Shown: in pieces, positions 35,377 to 46,349 of the stretch
Position numbering within the stretch: position 1 is the stretch's first letter
How the letters are laid out: the number at the start of each line of letters is the position of its first letter
Notes under the pieces: model-generated
What the model was told of the DNA's origin: nothing
What the model saw: the letters and a program-made list of their open reading frames with translations, nothing else
Database searches by the model: none
Assembly: GCF_000282135.1 (NCBI RefSeq)
Contig: NZ_AKJW01000030.1
Span: forward strand, 1-64,000
Origin: Herbaspirillum sp. CF444
GTDB taxonomy: Bacteria; Pseudomonadota; Gammaproteobacteria; Burkholderiales; Burkholderiaceae_D
Length of the DNA stretch: 64,000 nucleotides
Direction of reading: 5' to 3'
Made by a program: the position numbers and the translations under genes

Positions 35377-37656
35377 CTACAGCGAGCGCACCAGCCGCAA
35401 ACCGTTGAAGACGACGATCAGGCTCGCGCCCATGTCGGCGAACACCGCCATCCACAGCGAGCTTTCGCCGGTCAGCGCCAGCACCAGGAAAACCGCCTTG
35501 ATGCCGAGCGCGATCGTGATGTTTTGCATCAGCACGCGATGGGTCTTCTTGCTCAGGCGGATGAAGTCTGGAATCTTGCGCAGGTCGTCATCCATCAGCG
35601 CGACGTCGGCGGTTTCCAGCGCGGTATCGGTGCCGGCCGCGCCCATGGCGAAACCGATCTGCGCGCGCGCCAGCGCCGGGGCGTCGTTGATGCCGTCGCC
35701 GACCATGCCGACGTAGGCGTGCTTGTCTATCATGTCGCCGATGGCGTTGAGCTTGTCTTCCGGCAGTTGATCGCCGCGCGCGTCGTCGAGTTGCACGACA
35801 TCGGCGATGGCGCGTGCGGTGTGTGCGTTGTCGCCGGTCAGCATGGTGACGCTGACGCCGAGTTGCTTCAATTGCGCAATCGCGTCGCGGCTGCTGTCGC
35901 GCACCGTGTCGGCGACCGCCAGCAGCAACTGCGCCTTGCCGTCGCGGCACAGGATGGTGGTGGTCTTGCCTTGCTTTTCCAGCGCCAGCAAGCGTTCTTC
36001 CAGCGCCGGGCTGCACATGTCGAGTTCGTGTACCAGGCGATGATTGCCGAGATAAAAATCGCTATTGCCGATACTGCCTTGCACGCCGCGTCCGGTCAGC
36101 GCCTTGAAGTCGCCGACGTCTTCTGCGATCGCTTCGGCTTGCTGCGTTTTCCAGTGGGCCGCAATCGCCGCCGACACCGGATGGTCGGAACGCAAGGCGA
36201 GGCTGGCGGCATGTGTGAGCAGACTTGCTTCATCGCCGTCGGACAAGCGCTGCACATCGGTGACCACCGGTTTGCCGTGTGTGATGGTGCCGGTCTTGTC
36301 GAGTGCCAGCGCCTTGAGCAGGCGGCCTTGTTCCAGATACACGCCGCCCTTGATCAGGATGCCGTGGCGTGCCGCGGCGGCCAGTCCGCTGACGATGGTC
36401 ACCGGCGTGGAAATCACCAGCGCGCAAGGGCAGGCGATCACCAGCAACACCAGCGCCTTGTACAGCCACGGATAGAAGGGCGCGTTCAACAGCAGCGGCG
36501 GCAACACCGCCACCAGTACGGCCATCGCCACCACGGCAGGGATGTAATAGCGCGCGAACTGATCGACGAAGCGCTGTGTCGGCGCGCGCTGGCCTTGCGC
36601 CTGCTGCACGCTTTTGACGATGCGCGACAGCGTCGATTCGCTTTGCACGGCGGTGACGCGGTAGTCGAAGGCCGTGTTGCCGTTGATGGTGCCGGCAAAC
36701 ACCTGATCGCCGGACTGCTTGGCGACCGGCATGCTTTCGCCGGTGATCGGCGCCTGATTGATGACGGGCTGGCCGTCGGTGACGACGCCGTCGAGCGGGA
36801 TGCGTTCACCCGGCTTGACGCGCACCGCGGTATTCAACGTCACTTGTTTCGCGGCGACGCTGATCCAGGCGCCGTCCTGCAATACCGTTGCTTCATCCGG
36901 CGACATGGCCATCAATCCGGCGATGGCGTTGCGCGCGCGGTCCAGCGACAGCGATTCGATCATCTCGGCCAGCGTGAACAGCACGATCACCACCGCCGCC
37001 TCCGGCCATTGGCCGATGATGGCGGCGCCGATGACGGCCAGCGACATGAGGAAGTTCATGTTCAGCGACAGATGGCGCAGCGCGATCCAGCCTTTTTTCA
37101 GCGTGTCGACGCCGCCGACGGCGATCGCCAGCAGCGCCAGCGCGATGACGACGAGCGAGCGGTCGTTGCCGCTGTTCCAGGCGACCACTTCGGAGGCAAG
37201 CGCGGCGATGGCGGCGATACCGACCATCAGCCACTTGCGTTTGGGAATGGCGTAGGACGTGCCGTGATCGTCATCGCCTGTGCCGGTCGTGGCGTCGAGC
37301 GTGTCGCTCTTGACCTTGGGCAGCATGTCGAGCGCAGCGAGCGTGGTCACGATGGGCTCGACCGAAGGCAGGCGATGCTGCACCGTCAGTTCGCGCTGGA
37401 TCAGGTTGAACTGCATCGCGGCGATGCCGTCCATGTTGGACAGGCGTTCGCGGATCAGTTTTTCCTCGGTCGGGCAATCCATCTTCTGGATGAAGAAGAC
37501 AGCTTCTTCGGCGTCTTTCAGTCCGGTCGGTTTGATGTCGTCGACGGTAGATACAGCTTCGCCATGATCATGTGCGTGAGCGTGGTCATGAGCATGATTG
37601 TGCTCATGGCCGTGTTGATGGGTATGTCCGTGATCGTGATGACTGCAATTCGACAT
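35377..37656 (-). CDS. cadA: Zn/Cd/Pb-type P-type ATPase
   Basis: 759 residues. The N-terminus is a His tract (14 His in residues 6-31), then an HMA-like domain with metal motif MDCPTEE (59-65). Transmembrane core with ACPCALV in helix 6, phosphorylation motif DKTGTI, TGES and [13 protein letters not shown] plus DCPTEE points to soft divalent cations rather than Cu(I). It pumps metal ions to the periplasm using ATP. Divergent from a CadR-type regulator; ATG 37656 has a CAGGAG site. Named cadA by family; zntA would be equally valid. Confidence 0.93.
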   Translation of the reverse strand: MSNCSHHDHGHTHQHGHEHNHAHDHAHAHDHGEAVSTVDDIKPTGLKDAEEAVFFIQKMDCPTEEKLIRERLSNMDGIAAMQFNLIQRELTVQHRLPSVEPIVTTLAALDMLPKVKSDTLDATTGTGDDDHGTSYAIPKRKWLMVGIAAIAALASEVVAWNSGNDRSLVVIALALLAIAVGGVDTLKKGWIALRHLSLNMNFLMSLAVIGAAIIGQWPEAAVVIVLFTLAEMIESLSLDRARNAIAGLMAMSPDEATVLQDGAWISVAAKQVTLNTAVRVKPGERIPLDGVVTDGQPVINQAPITGESMPVAKQSGDQVFAGTINGNTAFDYRVTAVQSESTLSRIVKSVQQAQGQRAPTQRFVDQFARYYIPAVVAMAVLVAVLPPLLLNAPFYPWLYKALVLLVIACPCALVISTPVTIVSGLAAAARHGILIKGGVYLEQGRLLKALALDKTGTITHGKPVVTDVQRLSDGDEASLLTHAASLALRSDHPVSAAIAAHWKTQQAEAIAEDVGDFKALTGRGVQGSIGNSDFYLGNHRLVHELDMCSPALEERLLALEKQGKTTTILCRDGKAQLLLAVADTVRDSSRDAIAQLKQLGVSVTMLTGDNAHTARAIADVVQLDDARGDQLPEDKLNAIGDMIDKHAYVGMVGDGINDAPALARAQIGFAMGAAGTDTALETADVALMDDDLRKIPDFIRLSKKTHRVLMQNITIALGIKAVFLVLALTGESSLWMAVFADMGASLIVVFNGLRLVRSL

Positions 37657-37693
37657 GCATGCTCCTGATAAGCAGAATATGGGGGCTTGCTGT

Positions 37694-37730
37694 ATATTTA
37701 AAACCCTGAACCAGCTACAGGGTCAAGCCT
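37694..37730 (-). promoter_or_regulatory. CadR-type operator and elongated cadA promoter
   Basis: ACCCTG (37703-37708) and CAGGGT (37718-37723) form a dyad with a 9-base centre. Read leftward, TTGACC is the -35 and a TAAATA/TTAAAT element the -10, about 19-20 bp apart, longer than the usual 17. This is the standard layout activated by MerR-family proteins through DNA distortion. Confidence 0.75.
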
Positions 37731-37781
37731 TTAATGACCCTGCTTGCAGGCGGGTTTCATTATTTTTTGGCAGGAGCAGGC

Positions 37782-38234
37782 ATGGATACCTTGAAGATAG
37801 GCGAACTGGCGGCGCGCACCGATTGTCCGGTGGAAACCATCCGCTATTACGAGCGGGAAGCTTTGCTACCGGAACCGACGCGTTCGCAGGGCAATTACCG
37901 CCTGTACGGCGACAGTCACGTCGAGCGCCTGCAATTCATCCGCCACTGCCGTTCGCTCGACATGACGCTCGACGAAGTGCGCAGCCTGTTGCAATTCCGC
38001 GATGCGCCGGAAGACAACTGCGGCGAAGTCGACGCCTTGCTCGACAAGCACATCGGCCACGTCGCCCAACGCATCAGCGAGCTGAAGAAATTGCAGACGC
38101 AATTGAAGAGCCTGCGCGCGCAATGCGACAGTGCGCAGGCCGTCAAGGATTGCGGCATTCTGCAGGGACTCGCCAACATGGGCGACGACAGCAAGCCGGT
38201 GAATCTGGGCAGTCACGGTAGCGGCTGTCATTAA
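37782..38234 (+). CDS. cadR: Cd(II)/Pb(II)-responsive MerR-family regulator
   Basis: 150 residues. N-terminal MerR winged helix (LKIGELAARTDCPVETIRYY EREALLP), a dimer coiled coil (about 80-115), and metal-binding cysteines at C80, C115 and C124, the CadR/PbrR arrangement. It ends in HGSGCH, a His/Cys tail seen in CadR proteins that binds extra metal. Divergent from cadA with the shared operator between them; ATG 37782 has a CAGGAG site. Activates the exporter when cadmium, lead or zinc binds. Confidence 0.92.
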   Translation: MDTLKIGELAARTDCPVETIRYYEREALLPEPTRSQGNYRLYGDSHVERLQFIRHCRSLDMTLDEVRSLLQFRDAPEDNCGEVDALLDKHIGHVAQRISELKKLQTQLKSLRAQCDSAQAVKDCGILQGLANMGDDSKPVNLGSHGSGCH

Positions 38235-38351
38235 GCGGCGTTTCCCCATTTTTTTCGACGAACTCCATCGGCTGGGCTATTTCTAACAGCGTTCCTGACG
38301 GCGTATGAATGCTGCAGGGATGTTTTTTCATGCCGCCGACAAAGGATTTTC
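38235..38351. other. Short intergenic stretch with a possible VOC-protein remnant
   Basis: Leftward, starting at ATG 38361, a frame reads MLSRKSFVGGMKKHPCSIH and then TPSGTLLEIAQPMEFV, similar to the D-P-x-G-x-L-L-E-I end of glyoxalase/VOC proteins. It then runs into the cadR antisense and has no ribosome site. It may be the 3' relic of a lost gene or coincidence. Confidence 0.15.
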
Positions 38352-39119
38352 GTGACAGCATTTCATTTGGTTAGCCCCGCCGGCACAGGCGGATCAATGC
38401 GCATGGCTTTTCCGCATGTGCAGGTATTTTGTGCAATGGATGACTATAGCCTGGGTCCGCTCGGCGATGAGAGGATGAGAGATGCTTTCTGGCGCGACAT
38501 CGGGCGCGGTTATGACGATGAATACAGGGAGTCCGCATCGAATTGTTTCGTACCCTGGCGTGAACTGCAGTCGGTCCTTGCTCGGGAGCCGGGATGCCCG
38601 GTGCATGTCTGGCATAGCGCAAGCGGCGCTGAATATGTTTTCTTGCGCATGGCATGTCACAGGCTGGCCGAGGCAGGACATCCCCTGTTTGCTGTCGGCG
38701 TTCCTGCGCATGGGCCGGAGGGACTACATTCGACTGCTGTCTGGCCGCCGGAACGGCTGAAGGAGTTTGTCGCCAATGCCGAGGCGATCTCTACGGCGCA
38801 ACGCCAGGCATGGGCGCAGGAATTCTCGGACATCGCTGCCCGACCCGAGATGCTGCGCGAATGCGATGGCGCCGGACATTTGCATTTTCGTGACATGGAC
38901 GTGCATGACGACCTCTTGCTGGCCTGCTGCCCATATCAATGGCAAACCGCTTCGACGGTTGTGGGGGCGGCGATGGCGCGATCGGATCCGCGCAATATGC
39001 TGGGTGATTTCTTTCTGAACTCTCGTTTGCAATATCTGATCGACGCCGGAATACTTGACGTCGATGGAGATCGCGCCGCCATGAGGAAATATCGTGTTCG
39101 CCGACGGGTGAAACGATAG
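38352..39119 (+). CDS. DUF1835/DUF3658-domain protein
   Basis: 255 residues from GTG 38352 (AAAGGA upstream). The N-terminal half carries the DUF1835 pattern with MDDYSLGPLGDE and a VHVWHSASGAEYVFLRMACH segment; the C-terminal third (QTASTVVGAAMARSDPRNML, then GDFFLNSRLQYLIDAGILDVDGD) matches DUF3658. No catalytic function is established; these two domains usually occur fused as here. It stands alone between cadR and a terminator. Confidence 0.8.
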   Translation: MTAFHLVSPAGTGGSMRMAFPHVQVFCAMDDYSLGPLGDERMRDAFWRDIGRGYDDEYRESASNCFVPWRELQSVLAREPGCPVHVWHSASGAEYVFLRMACHRLAEAGHPLFAVGVPAHGPEGLHSTAVWPPERLKEFVANAEAISTAQRQAWAQEFSDIAARPEMLRECDGAGHLHFRDMDVHDDLLLACCPYQWQTASTVVGAAMARSDPRNMLGDFFLNSRLQYLIDAGILDVDGDRAAMRKYRVRRRVKR

Positions 39120-39128
39120 ACGGTGACA

Positions 39129-39163
39129 AAAGCGGCTCGCGAGATAACACCGCGAGCCGCTTT
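39129..39163. terminator. Bidirectional intrinsic terminator
   Basis: AAAGCGGCTCGCG (39129-39141) and CGCGAGCCGCTTT (39151-39163) form a 13-bp stem with a 9-base loop between the convergent DUF1835 and Gfo/Idh genes. T-runs are short on both sides. Confidence 0.7.
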
Positions 39164-39188
39164 GGCATGAAATGTCTTGTTCAGGTTC

Positions 39189-40181
39189 TTAAGAAAGATT
39201 GCCCAGTATGCTGTCCATCGCCCAACTGGTATGCGCCGCCGCGCGTCCGCTCGACGGATGCTTGCCGGCCCCGCGCAGATGTTCGTGCATTTTGCGGACA
39301 TGATGGAGCTGGATGTTTTCCGGATGGGCGATGTCCAGTCGTTGCGTGCCGCCGGCATTGGTCAGCACCAGCGGCGCGTCTTCGAACACCGAGAAAGTGA
39401 TTTTTCCTTCGCTGCCGATGATGTCGACATGGTCGACGCGCTCGAAGCTGCCGAAATTCCAGCTGCCGCCGCCGGTCACGCCGGAGGCATGCAGCCAGCT
39501 TGCGCTCACCGCATCCTTGGCGGAATACAGCCCCTGTTGATTGGTGCTGCAGCCGGAGGCTTCCAGCATGTCGCCGAAATAATGTGCGAACAGATTCAGT
39601 CCGTGACTGGCCAGGTCGTCGAAGTAGCCGCCCGGCGCAATTGCCGCATCGGTGCGCCAGTTGTCGGCGCGGCCCAGATCGGCCGGCGAGGGCGTGCGGC
39701 TGAATTGCCAGTTGATGTGGCGTGGGCTGCCTATCTTGCCTTCGTGGAGCCAGCTCCTGATCTGCTCAAAGCGCGGCAGCGTGCGCCGGTAATAGGCGAC
39801 GAACAGCGGCAGGTCGCGTTCTTCGAAGGCCGCGCAGATCGTCAGGCAATCGTCGTAGCTCGGCGCCATCGGTTTTTCGATGCAGCAGGGTTTGTTGGCC
39901 GCCGCCACCTTGAGCGCGTAATGCAAGTGGGTGTCGGGTGGCGTGGCGATGTAGACGGCATCGACGTCGGGATCGGCGATCAGGGCGTCGGCGTCGCTGT
40001 AGTGTTTCGCCACGCCATGGCGTCGGGCGTAGTCGGCGGCCTGGCCGGCATCGCGGCGCATGACGGCATGCAGCGCGAAGCCTGGCGTCTTCTGATAGGC
40101 CGGACCGCTCTTGCGTTCCGTCACGGCACCGCAACCGATGATGCCCCAGCGGATTGTTTCGGGAAGATCGCTTGTTGTCAT
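39189..40181 (-). CDS. Gfo/Idh/MocA-family NAD(P)-dependent oxidoreductase
   Basis: 330 residues. Rossmann fold with IRWGIIGCGAVTERK at the N-terminus, the conserved E-K-P motif in CCIEKPMAPSYDD (K is the catalytic-region Lys) and a C-terminal alpha/beta domain with PGGYFDDLASHGLNL holding the usual Asp-x-x-x-His pair. Family enzymes oxidise sugars, inositols or reduce biliverdin; the substrate is not evident. Start ATG 40181 gives the clean Rossmann N-terminus; longer frames run into the cueR end. No sugar genes are adjacent. Confidence 0.88.
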   Translation of the reverse strand: MTTSDLPETIRWGIIGCGAVTERKSGPAYQKTPGFALHAVMRRDAGQAADYARRHGVAKHYSDADALIADPDVDAVYIATPPDTHLHYALKVAAANKPCCIEKPMAPSYDDCLTICAAFEERDLPLFVAYYRRTLPRFEQIRSWLHEGKIGSPRHINWQFSRTPSPADLGRADNWRTDAAIAPGGYFDDLASHGLNLFAHYFGDMLEASGCSTNQQGLYSAKDAVSASWLHASGVTGGGSWNFGSFERVDHVDIIGSEGKITFSVFEDAPLVLTNAGGTQRLDIAHPENIQLHHVRKMHEHLRGAGKHPSSGRAAAHTSWAMDSILGNLS

Positions 40182-40239
40182 GATGATCGGCTCTTGTTGT
40201 GCGACCACGGGTGATGGTACTGGTCGGCCCTGTATTACA

Positions 40240-40652
40240 TCACGTCGCGTGCGCGCCGGGAAGCTCCGCGCCGAGCGCATCGAGTATCGGACAGTCCGGA
40301 CGGTTGTCGCCGTGACAATCGTGCGCGAGCTGCTGCAGCGTCGACCTCATCGCCTGCAGTTCGCGGATCTTGTTGTCCAGTTCGGCGATGTGTTCGTTCG
40401 CCAACTGCTTGACCTTGCGGCTCGGACGCGACTGGTCCAGCCACAATCCCATCAGGTCGGCGATCTGCTTCATTGAAAATCCCAATACGCGGCCTTGGCG
40501 GATGAAGCGCAGCAGATGCACGTCGCGCTCGCCGTAAATGCGGTAACCGGCATCGGTGCGCGCGGCCTTGGGCACCAGGCCGATGTCTTCGTAGTGGCGG
40601 ATCATCTTTGCCGACACGCCGGAAGCTTGTGCGGCGTCGCCGATGTTCATGC

Positions 40653-40656
<4 letters not shown>
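40240..40656 (-). CDS. cueR: Cu(I)-responsive MerR-family regulator
   Basis: 138 residues. MerR HTH ([20 protein letters not shown]), coiled coil, and the metal loop with C114 and C122 (CHGDNRPDC), matching the two-Cys Cu(I) loop of CueR. Lacking the third Cys of the cadmium group, it should sense monovalent copper. ATG 40656 overlaps the copA stop (ATGA) and has TAAAGGAG. Being downstream of copA on the same transcript, it sits in its own activated operon. Confidence 0.93.
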
Positions 40657-43106
<2,450 letters not shown>

Positions 43107-43138
43107 GATGCTCTCAGTGACGGTGTGATCATGGACTC

Positions 43139-43169
43139 AGCATGATCCTTCCCATCATGGTAAGGTCAA
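43139..43169 (-). promoter_or_regulatory. CueR-type promoter of copA-cueR
   Basis: Read leftward: -35 TTGACC (43169-43164), a 19-bp spacer containing the dyad CCTTACC/GGGAAGG, and -10 CATGCT (43144-43139). The long spacer and the CCTT-N-CC dyad are the hallmarks of CueR-activated promoters. Confidence 0.8.
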
Positions 43170-43203
43170 GGCTTATTGTGACATGATTGTTGAAAATGCG
43201 TGC

Positions 43204-43234
43204 TTGACCTTGCCCGTGTGGGAAGGTTTAAGCT
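43204..43234 (+). promoter_or_regulatory. CueR-type promoter of copZ
   Basis: -35 TTGACC (43204-43209), 19-bp spacer holding ACCTTGCCC/GGGAAGGT around GTGT, and -10 TAAGCT (43229-43234). It mirrors the copA promoter 60 bp away, so one CueR should switch on both copper genes. Confidence 0.82.
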
Positions 43235-43274
43235 GACGTTATCACCATCATCAACTCAGAAAAGGAGCTTCACC

Positions 43275-43472
43275 ATGCCGACATTCGACGTTCAGGACAT
43301 GACCTGCAACCATTGCGCAAGCGCCATCACGCGCGCCGTGAAAGAAGTGGACGCCAACGCCAGAGTTGACGTTCAGGTCGCCGAAAAGCGCGTCAACATC
43401 GACAGCGACATGGCGGCTGCGGAATTTGCGGAAGCGATAAAGGAAGCGGGTTATACGCCTGTAGCCGCCTGA
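43275..43472 (+). CDS. copZ: Copper chaperone CopZ (HMA-domain protein)
   Basis: 65 residues, a single ferredoxin-like HMA domain with the metal site MTCNHC (C13 and C16 region) and the pattern AITRAVKEVDANARVDV. It carries Cu(I) in the cytosol to the CopA HMA domains. ATG 43275 follows AAAGGAGC. Divergent from copA under a matching CueR promoter. It converges on the VWA gene with only 4 bp between stops. Confidence 0.93.
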   Translation: MPTFDVQDMTCNHCASAITRAVKEVDANARVDVQVAEKRVNIDSDMAAAEFAEAIKEAGYTPVAA

Positions 43473-43476
43473 TCGG

Positions 43477-44646
43477 CTACTTGCTCAGCAGCCGCATCGC
43501 CCGTTCCAGTCCGTCAATGGTCAGCGGAAACATGCGCTGGCTCATCAACTGCTGGATGATGGAAATCGATTGCCGATACTGCCACAAGCCTTCCGGTTCA
43601 GGATTGAGCCAGGCGAAGTTGGCGAAGGTGCTGGTGAAGCGCTGCAGCCAGACGGCGCCGGCTTCAGGGTTGTTGTATTCCACCGAGCCGCCGGGCTGGA
43701 CGATTTCGTAAGGACTCATGGTGGCGTCGCCGACGAAGATCAGCTTGGTGTCCGGCGAGTATTTGTGCAGCAGGTCCCAGGTCGGAAAGCGCTCGGCATG
43801 GCGGCGGCGATTGTTTTTCCACACGTAGTCGTAGACGCAGTTGTGGAAGTAAAAGAACTCCATGTTCTTGAATTCCGTCTTGGCGGCGGAGAATAATTCT
43901 TCGGTGCGCGCGATGTGGTCGTCCATCGAGCCGCCGACGTCGAACAGCATCATCACCTTGATGTTGTTGCGGCGTTCCGGTTGCATCTTGATGTCGAGGT
44001 AGCCGGCGTTGTTGGCCGTGGCGCGGATGGTGTCGTCGAGCGCCAGTTCTTCCTCGGCGCCGTCGCGCGCGAATTTGCGCAGGCGGCGCAGCGCCACCTT
44101 GATGTTGCGCGTGCCGAGCTCGCGCTCGCTGTCGTAATCCTTGTAGGTCCGTTCGTCCCACACCTTGACCGCGCTGCGATTCCGGCTCTCGCCGCCGATG
44201 CGGATGCCTTCCGGGTTGTAACCGCTGTTGCCGAACGGCGAACTGCCGCCGGTGCCGATCCACTTGTTGCCGCCTTCGTGACGCTCGTGCTGTTCCTTGA
44301 GCAATTCCTTGAGGCGGTCCATCAGCTTGTCGTAGCCGAACTTTTCCAGCGCCGCTTTTTGCTCCGGCGTGAGTTCGCGCTGCATGCGTTTCATCAGCCA
44401 GTCGAGCGGGATCTCCGGATTCTTTTCGAAGATGGTTTCCACGCCCTTGAAGTAGCTGCCGAAGGCCTTGTCGAACTTGTCGTAATTGGCTTCGTCCTTG
44501 ACCAGCGTGATGCGCGAGAGATAGTAGAAGTCGTCGATAGCCGGCGAGATGACGTTCTTTTGCATGGCCTCGAGCAGGACCAGGAATTCCTTGATGGAGA
44601 CCGGGATTCGTGCGTCTTTGAGCGTGAAAAAGAAGTCGATCAGCAT
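43477..44646 (-). CDS. CoxE-like VWA-domain protein
   Basis: 389 residues. An N-terminal helical part (about 1-115), a Gly/Asn-rich linker near 125-150, then a CoxE-type von Willebrand A domain with metal-ion site LFDVGGSMDDH (D-x-G-x-S pattern) and further conserved YFHNCVYDYVW and LIFVGDATMSPYE. Such proteins work with MoxR AAA ATPases as metal-insertion or protein-maturation chaperones. The MoxR gene lies two genes upstream on the same strand, with a GNAT gene between them. Client protein unknown. Confidence 0.88.
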   Translation of the reverse strand: MLIDFFFTLKDARIPVSIKEFLVLLEAMQKNVISPAIDDFYYLSRITLVKDEANYDKFDKAFGSYFKGVETIFEKNPEIPLDWLMKRMQRELTPEQKAALEKFGYDKLMDRLKELLKEQHERHEGGNKWIGTGGSSPFGNSGYNPEGIRIGGESRNRSAVKVWDERTYKDYDSERELGTRNIKVALRRLRKFARDGAEEELALDDTIRATANNAGYLDIKMQPERRNNIKVMMLFDVGGSMDDHIARTEELFSAAKTEFKNMEFFYFHNCVYDYVWKNNRRRHAERFPTWDLLHKYSPDTKLIFVGDATMSPYEIVQPGGSVEYNNPEAGAVWLQRFTSTFANFAWLNPEPEGLWQYRQSISIIQQLMSQRMFPLTIDGLERAMRLLSK

Positions 44647-44668
44647 AGGGGAAATAATTGACTCTGCA

Positions 44669-45256
44669 TCAATGCCCGAGCTTGAATTGCAAATGGCGTT
44701 TGATCGCCGGCCATTCGGATTCGATGATGGAGAACACCACTGTGTCGCGCAACGAACCGTCGGGCGCGCGCTGATGATTGCGCAGGATGCCGTCCTGCTT
44801 CGCGCCGAGACGCAGGATGGCCGCGCGCGATTGCTGGTTCAGCCAGTGCGTGCGGAATTCCACGGCGATGCAATGCAGCGTTTCGAACGCATGTGTGAGC
44901 AGCATCAGCTTGCACTCGGTGTTGATGCCGGTGCGTTGGGCGCTGGCGGCGGTCCAGGTCGAACCGATCTCGAGGCGGCGGTGTATCGGGTCGGCGTTCA
45001 TGTAGGTCGTCATGCCGCACAAGCCGCCGGTGTCGTGGCGCCGCGTGACGAAGGGCAGCATCGAACCTTGCTCTTGCAGCTTCAGGCGGCGTTCGATTTC
45101 GGCGCGCATGTTTTCCGGCTTGGGGATCGAGGTATACCAGAGCTTCCACAGCTTGCCGTCCGATACCGCTGCAATCAGCGCGTCGTGATGGTCGAGCGAC
45201 AGCGGCTCCAGCGTGGCGTACTGGCCTTTGAGCGTGATCGGGTGCAAGAACTGCAT
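44669..45256 (-). CDS. GNAT-family N-acetyltransferase (RimJ/RimL-like)
   Basis: 195 residues with the RimL-type layout: GQYATLEPLSLDHHDALIAA at the start, GGLCGMTTYMN and RRLEIGSTWTAASAQRTGIN around the acetyl-CoA site, and RLGAKQDGILRNHQRAPDGS near the end. The usual Q/R-x-x-G-x-G/A loop is modified (AQRTGIN). It transfers acetyl groups from acetyl-CoA to an amine or protein N-terminus. It lies between the MoxR and VWA genes on the same strand with short gaps (60 and 22 bp), so likely one transcript. Confidence 0.88.
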   Translation of the reverse strand: MQFLHPITLKGQYATLEPLSLDHHDALIAAVSDGKLWKLWYTSIPKPENMRAEIERRLKLQEQGSMLPFVTRRHDTGGLCGMTTYMNADPIHRRLEIGSTWTAASAQRTGINTECKLMLLTHAFETLHCIAVEFRTHWLNQQSRAAILRLGAKQDGILRNHQRAPDGSLRDTVVFSIIESEWPAIKRHLQFKLGH

Positions 45257-45316
45257 GGCGGACTCCCAGGGTTGGCGACGACGGTTGATGGCGATTTATC
45301 TGCTGCTTCTCGATTG

Positions 45317-46171
45317 CTATCGATTATTGCGCGACATGAACACCAGGCGTTCGAACAGGTGCACGTCCTGTTCGTTCTTCAGCAAGGCGCCATGCAGCGG
45401 CGGAATCGCGGCCTTGCCGTCCTTGCTGTGCAAGGTCTCTGCCGGAATGTCTTCGGCCAGCAGCAGCTTGAGCCAGTCGATCAGTTCCGACGTCGACGGC
45501 TTTTTCTTCAGGCCGGGGATGTCGCGCACTTCGTAGAAAGTCTGCAGCGCCTGCGCCAGCAGGTCGCGCTTGAGATGGGGGAAGTGCACGTCGACGATCT
45601 GCTGCATCGTGTCCTTGTCGGGGAACTTGATGTAATGGAAGAAGCAGCGGCGCAGGAAGGCGTCGGGCAATTCCTTTTCGTTGTTGGAGGTGATGATCAC
45701 CAGCGGACGATGGCGCGCGCACACCATCTCGCGCGTTTCGTACACATAGAACTCCATACGGTCGAGTTCGCGCAGCAAATCGTTGGGGAATTCAATGTCG
45801 GCCTTGTCGATTTCGTCGATCAGAAGGACCTGCGGTTCGTCGGCGGTGAAGGCCTGCCACAGCACGCCCTTGACGATGTAGTTGTGGATGTCCTTGACGC
45901 GCTCGTCGCCGAGTTGGGAATCGCGCAGGCGCGACACGGCGTCATATTCGTATAAACCTTGCTGCGCCTTGGTGGTCGATTTGATATGCCATTGCAGCAA
46001 CGGACGGTTGAGCGCCTGCGCAACTTCTTCGGCCAGCATGGTCTTGCCGGTGCCGGGCTCGCCTTTGATCAGCAGCGGGCGTTGCAGGGTCAGCGCGGCA
46101 TTGACGGCCAGTTTCAGGTCATCGGTGGCAACGTAACTGGCGGAACCTTCAAAACGAGTTTCTTGTCGCAT
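45317..46171 (-). CDS. MoxR-family AAA+ ATPase
   Basis: 284 residues. Walker A GEPGTGKT (about 37-44), Walker B VLLIDEIDKAD, sensor-1 region VIITSNNEKELPDAFLRRC, and the Arg-finger segment after it. The size and sequence are those of the short CoxD/MoxR class that pairs with CoxE-like VWA proteins. It would remodel a client in the cytosol using ATP. First gene of the MoxR-GNAT-VWA set; no strong ribosome site is visible, and 178 bp separate it from the divergent membrane-protein gene. Confidence 0.9.
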   Translation of the reverse strand: MRQETRFEGSASYVATDDLKLAVNAALTLQRPLLIKGEPGTGKTMLAEEVAQALNRPLLQWHIKSTTKAQQGLYEYDAVSRLRDSQLGDERVKDIHNYIVKGVLWQAFTADEPQVLLIDEIDKADIEFPNDLLRELDRMEFYVYETREMVCARHRPLVIITSNNEKELPDAFLRRCFFHYIKFPDKDTMQQIVDVHFPHLKRDLLAQALQTFYEVRDIPGLKKKPSTSELIDWLKLLLAEDIPAETLHSKDGKAAIPPLHGALLKNEQDVHLFERLVFMSRNNR

Positions 46172-46349
46172 GGTGGGATGTCATCGGGACGAAAATAAAT
46201 CCGAGTATAAGGTAAAAAGATTCAGAGCTATTTTCCCCGCTATTTGATTGAATTCTCGCTTTTCATCCCCATATATTGTTGCTACGAGGTTCCGGCCTGC
46301 CAGAGGGCGAGCCGGAATCCTTTCCCCTCATAAATACACAGAGTGAGGC

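Noticed and set aside
35524-37668. Rightward open frame of 714 codons
   Set aside because: Exact antisense of the CadA ATPase gene, with an implausible composition and no ribosome site.
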